Assembly: GCF_001435095.1 (NCBI RefSeq)
Contig: NZ_AZFC01000035.1
Location: 320,199 to 372,995, forward strand
Origin: Levilactobacillus spicheri DSM 15429
Lineage (GTDB): Bacteria > Bacillota > Bacilli > Lactobacillales > Lactobacillaceae
Direction of reading: 5' to 3'
Length of the DNA: 52,797 bases
Part shown: one piece after another, positions 23,453-30,778 of the stretch
How positions within the stretch are numbered: position 1 is the first letter of the stretch
Layout: every line of letters begins with the position of its first letter
Notes under the pieces: model-generated
Database searches by the model: none
Seen by the model: the letters and a program-made list of their open reading frames with translations, nothing else
What the model was told of the DNA's origin: nothing
Made by a program: the position numbers and the translations under genes

Positions 23453-24832
23453 TTGCAGTCCAGTAAGTCCGCAACACCCGTCTCAGCACCGAACCAGGGG
23501 CCGTCACTTTCCACGTGGCAGGCCGCCATTCTTGGGTTTCAGCACCTGTTGGCCATGTACTCTGGTGACGTTCTGGTGCCCCTCTTGATTGGGGGCGCGC
23601 TGCACTTTAACGCCATGCAGATGGCCTACCTGATCAGCGCGGACATCTTCATGTGTGGGGTGGCGACCTTACTGCAGTTAAAACGGACCCGCTTGACCGG
23701 GATCGCCCTGCCCGTGGTCTTGGGGTGTGCGGTCCAGGCCGTGACCCCGCTCTCCGCGATTGGCCGCAACTACGGCGTCGGGACCATGTACGGGGCCATC
23801 ATCGGAGCCGGCATCTTCGTCTTCCTCAGCGCCGGCTGGTTCTCTAAGATTAAAAATCTGTTTCCGCCGGTCGTTACCGGGTCGTTGATCACCATCATCG
23901 GGTTCACCCTGATTCCCGTGGGCTTCCAGGACCTGGGCGGCGGCAACGTGGCGTCGAAGGACTTCGGGAACCTCAAGTTCCTGTTGATCGGCTTTCTGAC
24001 CATGGCCATCATCCTGGGACTCAACGCGTTTGCCAAGGGCTTCATGAAGTCGCTGGCCATCCTGCTGGGGATCCTGATTGGCACGGTCATCGCGAGCTGG
24101 ATGGGCATGGTCGACCTGAGCGCCGTCAGCCAGGCCAGCTGGTTCCACATGCCCCAGTTCTTCTACTTCGGGACGCCCAAGTTCGAGTGGTCCTCGATCC
24201 TGACCATGATTCTGGTCTCGCTGACCACCATGGTCGAATCCACCGGGGTCTTCTTCGCCTTAGGAGAGATCACCGGCCGGAAGATCGAAGAGGCCGACCT
24301 CAAACGCGGCTACCGGGCCGAGGGGATTGCCGTCATCTTAGGCGGGCTCTTCAACACCTTCCCCTACTCGACCTTCTCGGAAAACGTCGGGGTCGTGCAG
24401 CTGTCCGGGGTCAAGACGCGTAAGCCCATCTACTTCTCCGCGCTGTTCCTGTTACTGCTGGGGCTGTTACCCAAGATTGGGGCCCTGGCCACGGTGATTC
24501 CCGACCCCGTCCTGGGGGGCGCGATGATCGTCATGTTCGGGATGGTCGGGGTCCAAGGGATTCGGATGCTGCAACAGGTCGATTTCAAGGACAACAATAA
24601 CCTGCTGGTCTCCGCCATTTCGATTGGCCTGGGGTTAGGCGTCACGGTCTACCCGCAGATTTTCCAAGACCTGCCGCAGTCCCTGCAGATCATCATGAAC
24701 AACGGGGTGGTCATCGGGAGCTTCTCCGCCGTCATCCTGAACGTCATCTTCAACATGCGGCCCGCGGCCAAACCCGCGCAGGCGCAAATCAACAGCGACG
24801 CTCAAGCTAAGCACACGGCACACCATGAGTAG
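23453..24832 (+). CDS. Nucleobase:cation symporter-2 family purine permease (PbuX-like)
   Basis: A 459-residue membrane protein with about twelve to fourteen hydrophobic segments of the NCS2/NAT family, importing xanthine, uracil or a related base. Family motifs include QHLLAMYSGDVLVPLLI in TM1, the TTMVESTGVFFALGEITG stretch with its conserved Glu, and TFPYSTFSENVGVVQLSGVKTRKP. Control by a guanine riboswitch points to xanthine or guanine rather than uracil. The start is a TTG at 23453 with AAAGGAGG 9 nt upstream; upstream in-frame codons run through the terminator. The structured repeat copy 2 follows 25 nt after the stop. Confidence 0.92.
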   Translation: MQSSKSATPVSAPNQGPSLSTWQAAILGFQHLLAMYSGDVLVPLLIGGALHFNAMQMAYLISADIFMCGVATLLQLKRTRLTGIALPVVLGCAVQAVTPLSAIGRNYGVGTMYGAIIGAGIFVFLSAGWFSKIKNLFPPVVTGSLITIIGFTLIPVGFQDLGGGNVASKDFGNLKFLLIGFLTMAIILGLNAFAKGFMKSLAILLGILIGTVIASWMGMVDLSAVSQASWFHMPQFFYFGTPKFEWSSILTMILVSLTTMVESTGVFFALGEITGRKIEEADLKRGYRAEGIAVILGGLFNTFPYSTFSENVGVVQLSGVKTRKPIYFSALFLLLLGLLPKIGALATVIPDPVLGGAMIVMFGMVGVQGIRMLQQVDFKDNNNLLVSAISIGLGLGVTVYPQIFQDLPQSLQIIMNNGVVIGSFSAVILNVIFNMRPAAKPAQAQINSDAQAKHTAHHE

Positions 24833-24857
24833 AATCTGTTTAGATAGATGATTCCCG

Positions 24858-25013
24858 CGCTCCACGCCGGCGAGCAAGATGGTCGTGGTGGACCCGATTC
24901 TGAAGCCCTGTGAAACCCACACAGGTCTCCAGAACTCGGCCTTGATGTAGGCCGGGAAAGTACCCCGACCAACATCAATTTCACCACGACCATCAAGTCG
25001 CCTCTGTTTCGCT
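24858..25013 (+). repeat. Dispersed structured element, copy 2 (candidate structured RNA)
   Basis: A 156-nt copy close to that at 4219-4373. The closing stem is GATGGTCGTGGTG / CACCACGACCATC. Arm 2 keeps TTCTG/CAGAA and CCTGTG/CACAGG. Arm 3 keeps TTGATGT/ACATCAA, but its inner stem changes from AGC-GGCG/CGCC-GCT to GGC-GGG/CCC-ACC with pairing largely kept. It lies 25 nt after the purine permease. Confidence 0.85.
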
Positions 25014-25176
25014 CATCCGGGCTGGTGTCCGGCATAAACGGGACAATCTGGCAACGTCACTGCAGGCACCTGATTCTTTACATGCCAAGTCATAATTCTC
25101 AATCAATTAGCAAGTTTTCATGGATGCCACTTGCGGTCAGTTTGAACCAGCTCCCCTCCAACAATCTCTAGCTAGT

Positions 25177-25203
25177 AAGAGTCCGTTCGCGGGCTCTTTT
25201 TTG
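25177..25203 (+). terminator. Intrinsic terminator upstream of the Nat-type operon
   Basis: AAGAG-t-CCG / CGG-g-CTCTT around a TTCG loop with a T6 run. The nearest plus-strand gene upstream is the purine permease, with copy 2 of the repeat in between, so it may end that transcript. The rest of 25014-25270 shows no gene. Confidence 0.75.
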
Positions 25204-25272
25204 TTTCCCGGTTCCGTTCCCCCAGGTTTCCCGTCGATTTTGACCGAAATTGCGTACGCGGCGGCGCCTGGG

Positions 25273-25301
25273 TTGGTTTGCGAAAAGAACTCTCGTATAA
25301 T
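25273..25301 (+). promoter_or_regulatory. Promoter of the Nat-type ABC exporter operon
   Basis: -35 TTGGTT (25273-25278) and perfect -10 TATAAT (25296-25301) with 17-nt spacing. Confidence 0.8.
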
Positions 25302-25338
25302 GGAACCATTCAAGTCTTATGAAGGAGTTTACGCCGCA

Positions 25339-26235
25339 ATGTTAAGTATTCAGCACATTCGCAAGCGTTTTGGGGACGTTCAAGCCCTCAACGACGTCAG
25401 CTTCGACGTGCCCGACGGCCAGATACTGGGTCTGATCGGGCAAAACGGAGCTGGTAAATCCACGACCTTTCACAGCATTCTCAACTTTATCACCTATCAA
25501 GGCAGCATCACCTGGCAGGACCACGCCTTTACCGCCCAGGACTTCGACCGCATCGGCTACCTTCCCGAGGAGCGCAGCCTGATGGCCAAGCTGACCATCG
25601 AGCAGCAGATCGTCTACCTCGCGCGGCTCAAGGGCCAGTCCGCCAAGGTCATCCGGCCGCAAATCGACGACTGGCTGGCCCGCTTCGCCGTTAAGGGGAC
25701 CCGCAAGAGTAAGATCAGCTCGTTGTCCAAGGGGAACCAGCAGAAGGTCCAGCTGATCTGCACGCTGATCCACCAGCCGGACCTGCTGATTCTCGACGAG
25801 CCCTTTAGCGGCCTGGACCCGGTCAACGCCGACCTGCTCAAGCGCGCCATCTTAGACGCCAAACAACGCGGCGCGGCCATCATCTTCTCGAGTCACGACA
25901 TGGAAAACGTCACCGAGTTGTGCGACCAGCTGGTGATGCTGCGGACCGGCAACGTCGTTTTACACGGGACCCTCCAGGAGGTCCGCAACCAGTTCGGCAA
26001 GACCGAGCTGTTCGTGACCACCGATTGGTCGGCCCAACGCTTGGCGAACCTGCCTGGTGTGGCCCAGGTCACGCCCCGGCAACCGGGGCAATTTCGCCTC
26101 CATCTGAGCGACCCCGCCGCGGGACCGGCCATCTTCGCCAGCCTGACGAACGGTCACTACATCGAGGAGTTCAGCCAACAGCCGCCGACTCTCGATGAGA
26201 TTTTCCGGATGAAAGTGGGTGAAGGCCATGCTTAA
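25339..26235 (+). CDS. ABC transporter ATP-binding protein, NatA-like
   Basis: A 298-residue ABC ATPase: Walker A GQNGAGKST, signature LSKGNQQKV, Walker B LLILDEPFSGLDP and switch His in SSHDMENV. The YLPEERSL motif and C-terminal extension are typical of NatA/YhaQ-type exporters. The ATG at 25339 has GAAGGAG about 10 nt upstream; an in-frame extension upstream crosses the promoter. It is followed by, and overlaps by 8 nt, the permease gene. Substrate unknown (sodium, drugs or peptides in relatives). Confidence 0.93.
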   Translation: MLSIQHIRKRFGDVQALNDVSFDVPDGQILGLIGQNGAGKSTTFHSILNFITYQGSITWQDHAFTAQDFDRIGYLPEERSLMAKLTIEQQIVYLARLKGQSAKVIRPQIDDWLARFAVKGTRKSKISSLSKGNQQKVQLICTLIHQPDLLILDEPFSGLDPVNADLLKRAILDAKQRGAAIIFSSHDMENVTELCDQLVMLRTGNVVLHGTLQEVRNQFGKTELFVTTDWSAQRLANLPGVAQVTPRQPGQFRLHLSDPAAGPAIFASLTNGHYIEEFSQQPPTLDEIFRMKVGEGHA

Positions 26236-27445
26236 AACCTGGATTGTTACCGCCGAGACCTATCTGCGGCAGATCAAGTCCTGGAGCTTCTTCTTCATGG
26301 TCATCGGCCCCTTCCTGATGTTGGGTCTGACCGTCGGCATCAGCTACGTCAGCGCCAATAGCGCCAGCAGCAGTCAGGAAATCGCCGTGGTCGGCACGAA
26401 CGCGACGCTGCGGCGCAACTTCATCGCCCAGCACCCGACCGACGTCAACGCCAAGGTCACCACGGTCGCCGCGGCAAAAAAGGCCCTGAAAGCCAACCAC
26501 CTGGCGGGCTACCTAGTCCTGACCACCCGGCAGCACCAGCTGCGCGCCGACTATCATGGGAACAAGGCCCTGAGTAAGGGCGTGCAGGCCCAGGTCCAAA
26601 ATTACCTGACCACCACCCAACAGGCGGTCAACGACCAAGACGCCAAGCTCTCGGCCAAGCAACGGGCGCTGCTCCAACGCACGCCGCAGCTGAAGCAGCA
26701 CATCGCGGCCGGGACCGGGACCGCCAACCTCGCCAAGACCATCTCGTTTTGGCTGATTGTCACCATGATCTACATCATCCTGATCACCTACGCCTCGATC
26801 ACCGCCCAGGAGATCGCCTCGGAAAAGGGCACCAAGATCATGGAGATCATCTTCTCCAGTACCACCGCCACCAGCTACTTCGTGGGGAAGATCACCGGGA
26901 TCCTGCTGGTGATCATCACCCAAATCGTGATCTACCTGCTGGGTGGTTGGGCCTTCTACGCCTGGGCGCTAAGTCGGCCCCACCTGCACGCGCTGATTGG
27001 CCAGTACCAGGCCCTGATCAACGGTGTCTTGCACAACCTCTTGAACCTGAACCTGGTTTACCTCTTCATCGGGGTGGTGCTCTTCACCCTGCTGGCCGCC
27101 TACAGTGGCGCGCTGGTCGCCAAGGCCGAGGACGCCTCCAAGGCCGCCCAGCCGGTGGTCATGCTGGGAATGGTCGGCTTCTTCGCCACCTTCCCGTTCC
27201 AGAACAACCTGGACGCGTTGCCGGTGAAGATCATGTCCTATATCCCGTTTCTTTCCTCGTACTTCATGCCGATGCGCATCATCAACGGGACAGTAGGCCT
27301 GGGGACCCAGTGGCTGTCGCTGGTCATCGCCCTGGTCACGGTCGCCCTCCTGAGCTGGGGCATCGGCCACCAATACCAGCGGTTGATGCTGCAGACCGAC
27401 AGTGAAAATATTTGGCAACACCTGTTCCGACGCCACCGCGCGTAG
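26228..27445 (+). CDS. ABC-2 type permease, NatB/YhaP-like
   Basis: A 405-residue membrane protein with one N-terminal membrane segment, a long extracytoplasmic region (about residues 40-165) and five to six C-terminal membrane helices, the usual NatB layout. The motif QEIASEKGTKIMEIIFSS is characteristic of this ABC-2 group. An ATG at 26228 or a GTG 9 nt earlier could be used; both overlap the ATPase gene. It forms the membrane part of the exporter with the upstream ATPase. Confidence 0.92.
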   Translation: MLKTWIVTAETYLRQIKSWSFFFMVIGPFLMLGLTVGISYVSANSASSSQEIAVVGTNATLRRNFIAQHPTDVNAKVTTVAAAKKALKANHLAGYLVLTTRQHQLRADYHGNKALSKGVQAQVQNYLTTTQQAVNDQDAKLSAKQRALLQRTPQLKQHIAAGTGTANLAKTISFWLIVTMIYIILITYASITAQEIASEKGTKIMEIIFSSTTATSYFVGKITGILLVIITQIVIYLLGGWAFYAWALSRPHLHALIGQYQALINGVLHNLLNLNLVYLFIGVVLFTLLAAYSGALVAKAEDASKAAQPVVMLGMVGFFATFPFQNNLDALPVKIMSYIPFLSSYFMPMRIINGTVGLGTQWLSLVIALVTVALLSWGIGHQYQRLMLQTDSENIWQHLFRRHRA

Positions 27446-27470
27446 GAACAGCCTGAAAGGAGGACTGAAC

Positions 27471-27836
27471 ATGTCCGAACGGTATTATCAGCCCAGCAAC
27501 GTGGAGGACGCGCTCCGCGAGGTTCAAAAGTTGTTTAACAGCTACCGGAGCGCCCCGCTGACGCAGGAGCTGCTGGACTACCACGAGAATCTGGTCAACC
27601 GGCTGACCGGTGACCTGCGTGAGGCGGCTCAGGCGGAACACCGGCCCGACCTGGTCACGGCCACGGCCGAGATGGCCCGGGCTATGCGGGGCTGGACCAC
27701 GGTCCGGCTGCAGGGTCAGCCCTACGCCGGCCGGCTGCGGCACTTCAAGTTCGTGCCCGACGCGACCGGTCCCAAGTTCAAGCGGCACGTGGTCAAGGAT
27801 CACGGCTCCGGCACGCACCGGAGTAGTCGCCATTAA
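27471..27836 (+). CDS. Small hypothetical protein
   Basis: A 121-residue soluble protein with a helical first half (VEDALREVQKLF..., a region rich in Leu, Ala, Glu and Arg) and a basic tail rich in His, Arg and Lys. No family recognised. GAAAGGAGG lies 9 nt before the ATG at 27471, 25 nt after the NatB-like stop, so it is likely the third gene of that operon. It ends at a terminator. Confidence 0.75.
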   Translation: MSERYYQPSNVEDALREVQKLFNSYRSAPLTQELLDYHENLVNRLTGDLREAAQAEHRPDLVTATAEMARAMRGWTTVRLQGQPYAGRLRHFKFVPDATGPKFKRHVVKDHGSGTHRSSRH

Positions 27837-27852
27837 AAAAACAAGTCTGAAC

Positions 27853-27898
27853 GACCGCGTGGGCGCCCGTTGGGGGCATCGCGCGGTCATTTTTTTAG
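27853..27898 (+). terminator. Terminator of the Nat-type operon
   Basis: Stem GACCGCG / CGCGGTC with a long GC-rich loop and a T7 run, about 17 nt after the stop at 27836. Confidence 0.8.
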
Positions 27899-27973
27899 TA
27901 AAATGACCGGTCTCGTGAAATTTCCGATTAACTTTTGACCTGAAAGTGCTATACTTAATTATGTAATCTTTTT

Positions 27974-28046
27974 GGGTCCTTAGCTCAGTTGGGAGAGCGC
28001 CTGCTTCGCATGCAGGAGGTCGTCGGTTCAAATCCGGTAGGATCCA
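27974..28046 (+). tRNA. tRNA-Ala (anticodon CGC)
   Basis: A 73-nt cloverleaf without encoded CCA end: acceptor GGGTCCT / AGGATCC with discriminator A, D-arm AGCTCAGTTGGGAGAGC, anticodon stem CCTGC / GCAGG around loop TTCGCAT (anticodon CGC, reading GCG), and T-loop GGTTCAAATCC. Its 3' end forms the attachment core of the following insertion and is duplicated at 30552-30569. Confidence 0.95.
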
Positions 28047-28136
28047 TTTTTGTGTATCTAGGGGTAAAAATAAGTGGTGAAAACGTTGATATAATGGCGT
28101 TCTACCTAAGTAGAAAAATCACTGACTGTCATAAAA

Positions 28137-28168
28137 TAACAACCAATAACAACCAATATAACAACCAC
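28137..28168 (+). repeat. Integrase arm-site array 1 (inferred)
   Basis: ATAACAACCA occurs three times, at 28137, 28147 and 28159 (offsets 0, 10, 22), 104 bp from the left core repeat. The same geometry with another sequence follows the right core (30655-30686). This fits arm-type binding sites of a tyrosine integrase. Confidence 0.75.
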
Positions 28169-28199
28169 TTTAGGAAGCACACGCTCGGCAGGGCGATGA

Positions 28200-28234
28200 A
28201 ACTGTTAGCTGAAATAGCTGGCAGTTTTTATTTT
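28200..28234 (+). terminator. Terminator after arm array 1
   Basis: AACTGTTAGCT / AGCTGGCAGTT stem and T-rich tail. It probably ends the tRNA-Ala transcript. A homologous hairpin lies at 30724-30755. Confidence 0.75.
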
Positions 28235-28251
28235 GCTCTCAGATAATACAA

Positions 28252-28377
28252 AAAAGCCCCACCCGAACCGTTCGGGCAGAGCTTTGGCTTCTACGTGTGT
28301 TAGACGTGGTATTACTATTAAGTTTTTAATGTTGTTGGCTATGCCTTAATTATACTACCCGCAGCCGGGATGACCTA
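28252..28377 (-). ncRNA. Putative small RNA gene A
   Basis: On the minus strand, -10 TATAAT at 28349-28354 is preceded by a TTAGGTCATCCC block also found before RNA B. About 90 nt downstream is a hairpin CCCGAAC/GTTCGGG, then GGGGCTTTTTT, an intrinsic terminator. No ORF lies inside. The -35 match is poor, so the promoter is uncertain. The 670 nt from 28250 to 28920 hold no protein gene. Confidence 0.55.
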
Positions 28378-28427
28378 ACGAAAAAATCCTAGCGCCGTAG
28401 TCATCCCCTGCACTTCTCAGGGTAAAT

Positions 28428-28559
28428 AAAATGCCCTACTCGATCCACTCGGGCAGAGCATTCAACACCACAATGCATAAAGGGTAATATATTAGGAGAT
28501 TTTAGCAAAGGCTGGAAACACCACATCTATATTATACGGCCTGCTGCGGGGATGTCCTA
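28428..28559 (-). ncRNA. Putative small RNA gene B
   Basis: On the minus strand, -10 TATAAT at 28531-28536 with upstream TTAGGACATCCC (AGGACA at 16 nt). The end is GCTCTGCCCGAG...GGGCATTTTATTT, closely similar to the end of RNA A. It looks like a diverged duplicate of RNA A. No convincing reading frame. Confidence 0.55.
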
Positions 28560-28614
28560 ATTATAGTTACACCCTACTGCAGCAAGCATTTAAGAGGTGT
28601 CAGAGGCACCGTAA

Positions 28615-28788
28615 AGAAAAACCTCAAGGCTACTGGCCAGGCTTAATAATGTGGGTACTACAATTACTCACAGGATTAGCAACACTTTACCAAATAGCTT
28701 CAAGGTTCTTCTGAGAACTGACACAGGCGGCTGACAACCGCTTGTGTTCGTGTACCTTAATTTTATCACTGCCACTGCAGGGGTTCAA
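28615..28788 (-). ncRNA. Putative small RNA gene C
   Basis: The best promoter of the three: on the minus strand -35 TTGAAC (28783-28788) and -10 TAAAAT (28760-28765), 17 nt apart. About 140 nt downstream is a GGC/GCC hairpin followed by TTTTTCTTT. It contains a stable hairpin AAGCGGTTGTCAGCCGCCTG. No ORF inside. Confidence 0.55.
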
Positions 28789-28874
28789 TTGCTGCACCGA
28801 TAATCATCCCCCACACCGCTGAGGCGTATTCTGCGTACACGTTCGGTATTACCGGCAGAGGCTTTGTTCAGGGG

Positions 28875-28903
28875 TTACATATCACCTCACCTAGCTGTAT
28901 CAT
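28875..28903 (+). promoter_or_regulatory. Promoter of the micro-ORF operon
   Basis: -35 TTACAT (28875-28880) and -10 TATCAT (28898-28903) with 17-nt spacing, 21 nt before the first micro-ORF. Confidence 0.6.
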
Positions 28904-28924
28904 AGTGGCAGGGAGTGAGTTTAT

Positions 28925-29026
28925 ATGAGTGAAAAAGGAAACCGGATATGTTGGGCCATTGCATTGGTGCTCTTTGGATTTAATAGCTGCTATTGGTTAT
29001 TGCGCGTTCTGGGGATGTTGAAATAA
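28925..29026 (+). CDS. Micro-ORF 1: 33-residue single-pass membrane peptide
   Basis: It encodes MSEKGNRICW, then a hydrophobic helix (AIALVLFGFNSCYWLL) and a basic end RVLGMLK. AGGGAG lies 9 nt before the ATG. It is the first of five consecutive genes of 28-34 codons on the same strand. The next ATG begins 2 nt after its stop. No family recognised; the shape (polar N-terminus, one helix, basic C-terminus) recalls phage-encoded membrane peptides and type I toxins. Confidence 0.65.
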   Translation: MSEKGNRICWAIALVLFGFNSCYWLLRVLGMLK

Positions 29027-29027
29027 T

Positions 29028-29132
29028 ATGAGTAATCTAACACACATTATCACTATTGCTGCACTAGCCATTTCCGTTATCGGACTAGGCTTAGCAGTAC
29101 GCAACTTAGTTAAGGTGGTACGACATGAATAA
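29028..29132 (+). CDS. Micro-ORF 2: 34-residue single-pass membrane peptide
   Basis: It encodes MSNLTHIITIAALAISVIG, continuing the helix through GLGLAV, then the basic tail RNLVKVVRHE. GGGGA lies 10 nt upstream, inside micro-ORF 1. Its last 8 nt overlap micro-ORF 3, so the two are translationally coupled. No family recognised. Confidence 0.65.
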   Translation: MSNLTHIITIAALAISVIGLGLAVRNLVKVVRHE

Positions 29133-29226
29133 GCAAAAGAAAATAGACTACGAAAAGCGCACTGAAATTGCCACTGGTGTTGGTGTAACTCTCATGCTAG
29201 TTCTGCTGGTACTACGGTTATTCTAA
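29125..29226 (+). CDS. Micro-ORF 3: 33-residue single-pass membrane peptide
   Basis: It encodes a charged N-terminus (MNKQKKIDYEKRTEIATG) and a hydrophobic end (VGVTLMLVLLVLRLF). The charge distribution is reversed relative to micro-ORFs 1 and 2, which suggests an opposite membrane orientation. GGTGG lies 6 nt before the ATG; the start overlaps the end of micro-ORF 2. Confidence 0.65.
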   Translation: MNKQKKIDYEKRTEIATGVGVTLMLVLLVLRLF

Positions 29227-29271
29227 AATGCCCGGCCATAGATCTATAAGACGCACTAAGGGGGTATCACA

Positions 29272-29367
29272 ATGGAAAGTAAAAAGATAACTGCTTTGCT
29301 ATATGTGGCTATTGCGGTTAGTTCCCTGTCCCTACTGACAAACCTCTACAATCTAATTTTTAGATAG
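29272..29367 (+). CDS. Micro-ORF 4: 31-residue single-pass membrane peptide
   Basis: It encodes MESKKITALLYVAIAVSSLS, continuing LLTNLYNLIFR: one helix with a basic final residue. AAGGGGG lies 7 nt before the ATG, a strong ribosome binding site. It is separated from micro-ORF 3 by 45 nt. Confidence 0.65.
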   Translation: MESKKITALLYVAIAVSSLSLLTNLYNLIFR

Positions 29368-29397
29368 GTAAACCGGCACTCTGAGGGGGGCACCACA

Positions 29398-29484
29398 ATG
29401 AGTAAACGAGCCATGAATACACTAACCGTCATCTGTTTTGCCTTGGCTTTCATCATTTTGGCAGTCAAGGCAATTTTAAAATAG
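29398..29484 (+). CDS. Micro-ORF 5: 28-residue single-pass membrane peptide
   Basis: It encodes MSKRAMNTLTVICFALAFII followed by LAVKAILK: a basic N-terminus, one helix and a basic end. GGGGGG lies 7 nt before the ATG. The gene ends 10 nt before an intrinsic terminator, closing the micro-ORF operon. Confidence 0.65.
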   Translation: MSKRAMNTLTVICFALAFIILAVKAILK

Positions 29485-29494
29485 GTCAACCACC

Positions 29495-29526
29495 AACCAT
29501 CTTTCTTATTCAGGGGATGGTTTTTA
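29495..29526 (+). terminator. Terminator of the micro-ORF operon
   Basis: AACCATC / GATGGTT stem with a T-run directly after micro-ORF 5. Confidence 0.75.
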
Positions 29527-29585
29527 ATTTACGCTCAGCAGAGTTACACTACTTGTGTACCACACATATATTAGGGGGTAACTAC

Positions 29586-30458
29586 ATGAAAAAGTTAACA
29601 CACAAATACGCCGCTGCTCTCATGCTGCTAGGAGCAGTTGCAGGGATTGGATTTACTGCGGGGACGACTACAGCAAGTGCTAAAACAGTTAAATCATACC
29701 CGTGGAATTATGGGAAAACTAGTAAGTATGCATGGTCAGCACCAAAGGATGACGCTGCACCACTCTACTACACGAATACTAAGAAAAACGGCTATATCTG
29801 GAATAAGAGTTTCACCAAAAAATTGCATAATATTAAGAATTATCAATATACCTCTTGGTACGTTAAAAAATCGTTTAAGCGTAACGGAAAAGTGTACTAC
29901 AAGGTTACCGGTAACAAAGTGTCAGGGTATGTTTGGCATGGCTATGTTGCCCCCGCCATTTCTAAGAAGCTCAGTTCATTCAAGAACGACAGCAGTTATA
30001 TTAAGTACCTTAATTCAGATAAATCGCAGAAGTTATCGCGGGCTATTCTGAAATATTTCCCTAATGCAAAGATTAGTTTAGATCTTTCTCGCCGTGGAGC
30101 GGGTCAATTTGTTGGGAACACGGTTATGACTATGACAGGATATAACGATGTTATTAACTTAACCGCGTTGAGCCATAAGCAAAGGGCAACCAGTTTTACC
30201 TATACTGAGAATATTTACAATATCCTTGAAAATCCAGTGGTAAAGACCAATGCGGCTAAAGCCAAAAGTGTGAATGCTGTTCTGGTGAAGAATGGATACA
30301 CACAGAAAAAAATTTCTGCTTTAATTAATGACGGTTATAAGTTAGGAATTTATATGAATGATGGGACAGGTATTAGTTCTGCCAAAAGTGGCTATCCGTG
30401 GAAAATTAACACGTATGCTGGTACCCGAGATAATTATGCATTGTTTTTGGCTAAATAA
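29586..30458 (+). CDS. Secreted protein with N-terminal lactobacillar surface domain, function unknown
   Basis: A 290-residue exported protein. Residues 1-34 are a Sec signal peptide (MKKLTHKYAAALMLLG..., cleavage after SA). Residues about 37-125 form the same SH3-like domain as in the two carboxypeptidases, with LYYTN, TSWYVKK and GYVWHGYVAP aligning to LYNQR, TTWYATKK and GWVWHGYL. The C-terminal 165 residues match no family I know and lack the S11 motifs. GGGGG lies 8 nt before the ATG at 29586. Base composition is much more AT-rich than the chromosomal paralogues, consistent with acquisition on the element. The role may be cell-wall binding or competition. Confidence 0.8.
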   Translation: MKKLTHKYAAALMLLGAVAGIGFTAGTTTASAKTVKSYPWNYGKTSKYAWSAPKDDAAPLYYTNTKKNGYIWNKSFTKKLHNIKNYQYTSWYVKKSFKRNGKVYYKVTGNKVSGYVWHGYVAPAISKKLSSFKNDSSYIKYLNSDKSQKLSRAILKYFPNAKISLDLSRRGAGQFVGNTVMTMTGYNDVINLTALSHKQRATSFTYTENIYNILENPVVKTNAAKAKSVNAVLVKNGYTQKKISALINDGYKLGIYMNDGTGISSAKSGYPWKINTYAGTRDNYALFLAK

Positions 30459-30551
30459 CGCTTAGCCTACCCAGTACCTTATATTTTTTCAAAACTTATT
30501 TTTAGAGTGACGAACAATAATGACAATATTAGAGCCCGTCTTGAAACTACT

Positions 30552-30569
30552 TCCGGTAGGATCCATTTT
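30552..30569 (+). repeat. Right attachment core (duplicate of tRNA-Ala 3' end)
   Basis: An exact copy of TCCGGTAGGATCCATTTT from the tRNA end at 28033-28050. Weaker similarity continues for about 35 bp beyond the core at both places. Confidence 0.85.
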
Positions 30570-30654
30570 AGTGTCTTTAGAGATAAATAATAGGCTTCAA
30601 AGCGTTGTGATTACGGCGTTTATGATTTACCACATAATTATTGAATATCATTTT

Positions 30655-30686
30655 ATGGCATTCAATGGCATTCAAAATGGCATTCA
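30655..30686 (+). repeat. Integrase arm-site array 2 (inferred)
   Basis: ATGGCATTCA occurs three times, at 30655, 30665 and 30677 (offsets 0, 10, 22), 103 bp from the right core. The spacing is identical to array 1, but the sequence is different. Confidence 0.75.
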
Positions 30687-30723
30687 CAGAACAATAAATC
30701 AATCAGCGGTGGTAGGGATATTC

Positions 30724-30755
30724 AACTGTTAGCTTAACGGCTAGCAGTTTTTATT
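30724..30755 (+). terminator. Terminator after arm array 2
   Basis: AACTGTTAGC / GCTAGCAGTT stem with a T-rich tail, homologous to the hairpin at 28200-28234 and at the same distance from its core. Confidence 0.7.
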
Positions 30756-30778
30756 TTACCCATTAGGGCCTATCACAA

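Larger units (their letters stand above)
28033..30569. mobile_element. Remnant of an integrated element at tRNA-Ala(CGC)
   Basis: An exact 18-bp repeat TCCGGTAGGATCCATTTT lies at the tRNA 3' end (28033-28050) and again at 30552-30569. The 2.5 kb between is clearly more AT-rich than both flanks and has different codon use. It carries arm-type repeats beside the left core, putative small RNAs, five micro-ORFs and one secreted-protein gene. No integrase, excisionase or structural phage gene is present, so it is a decayed or satellite-type element that can no longer move by itself. Confidence 0.8.

Noticed and set aside
27989..28246. 85-codon plus-strand ORF
   Set aside because: It starts inside tRNA-Ala and covers the arm-site array and terminator; explained by those features.
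28033..30569. Intact prophage or ICE
   Set aside because: Only 2.5 kb, with no integrase, replication, capsid, lysis or transfer genes; called a remnant instead.
30520..30732. 70-codon plus-strand ORF across the right core
   Set aside because: It covers the attachment core and arm repeats; the apparent protein is a by-product.
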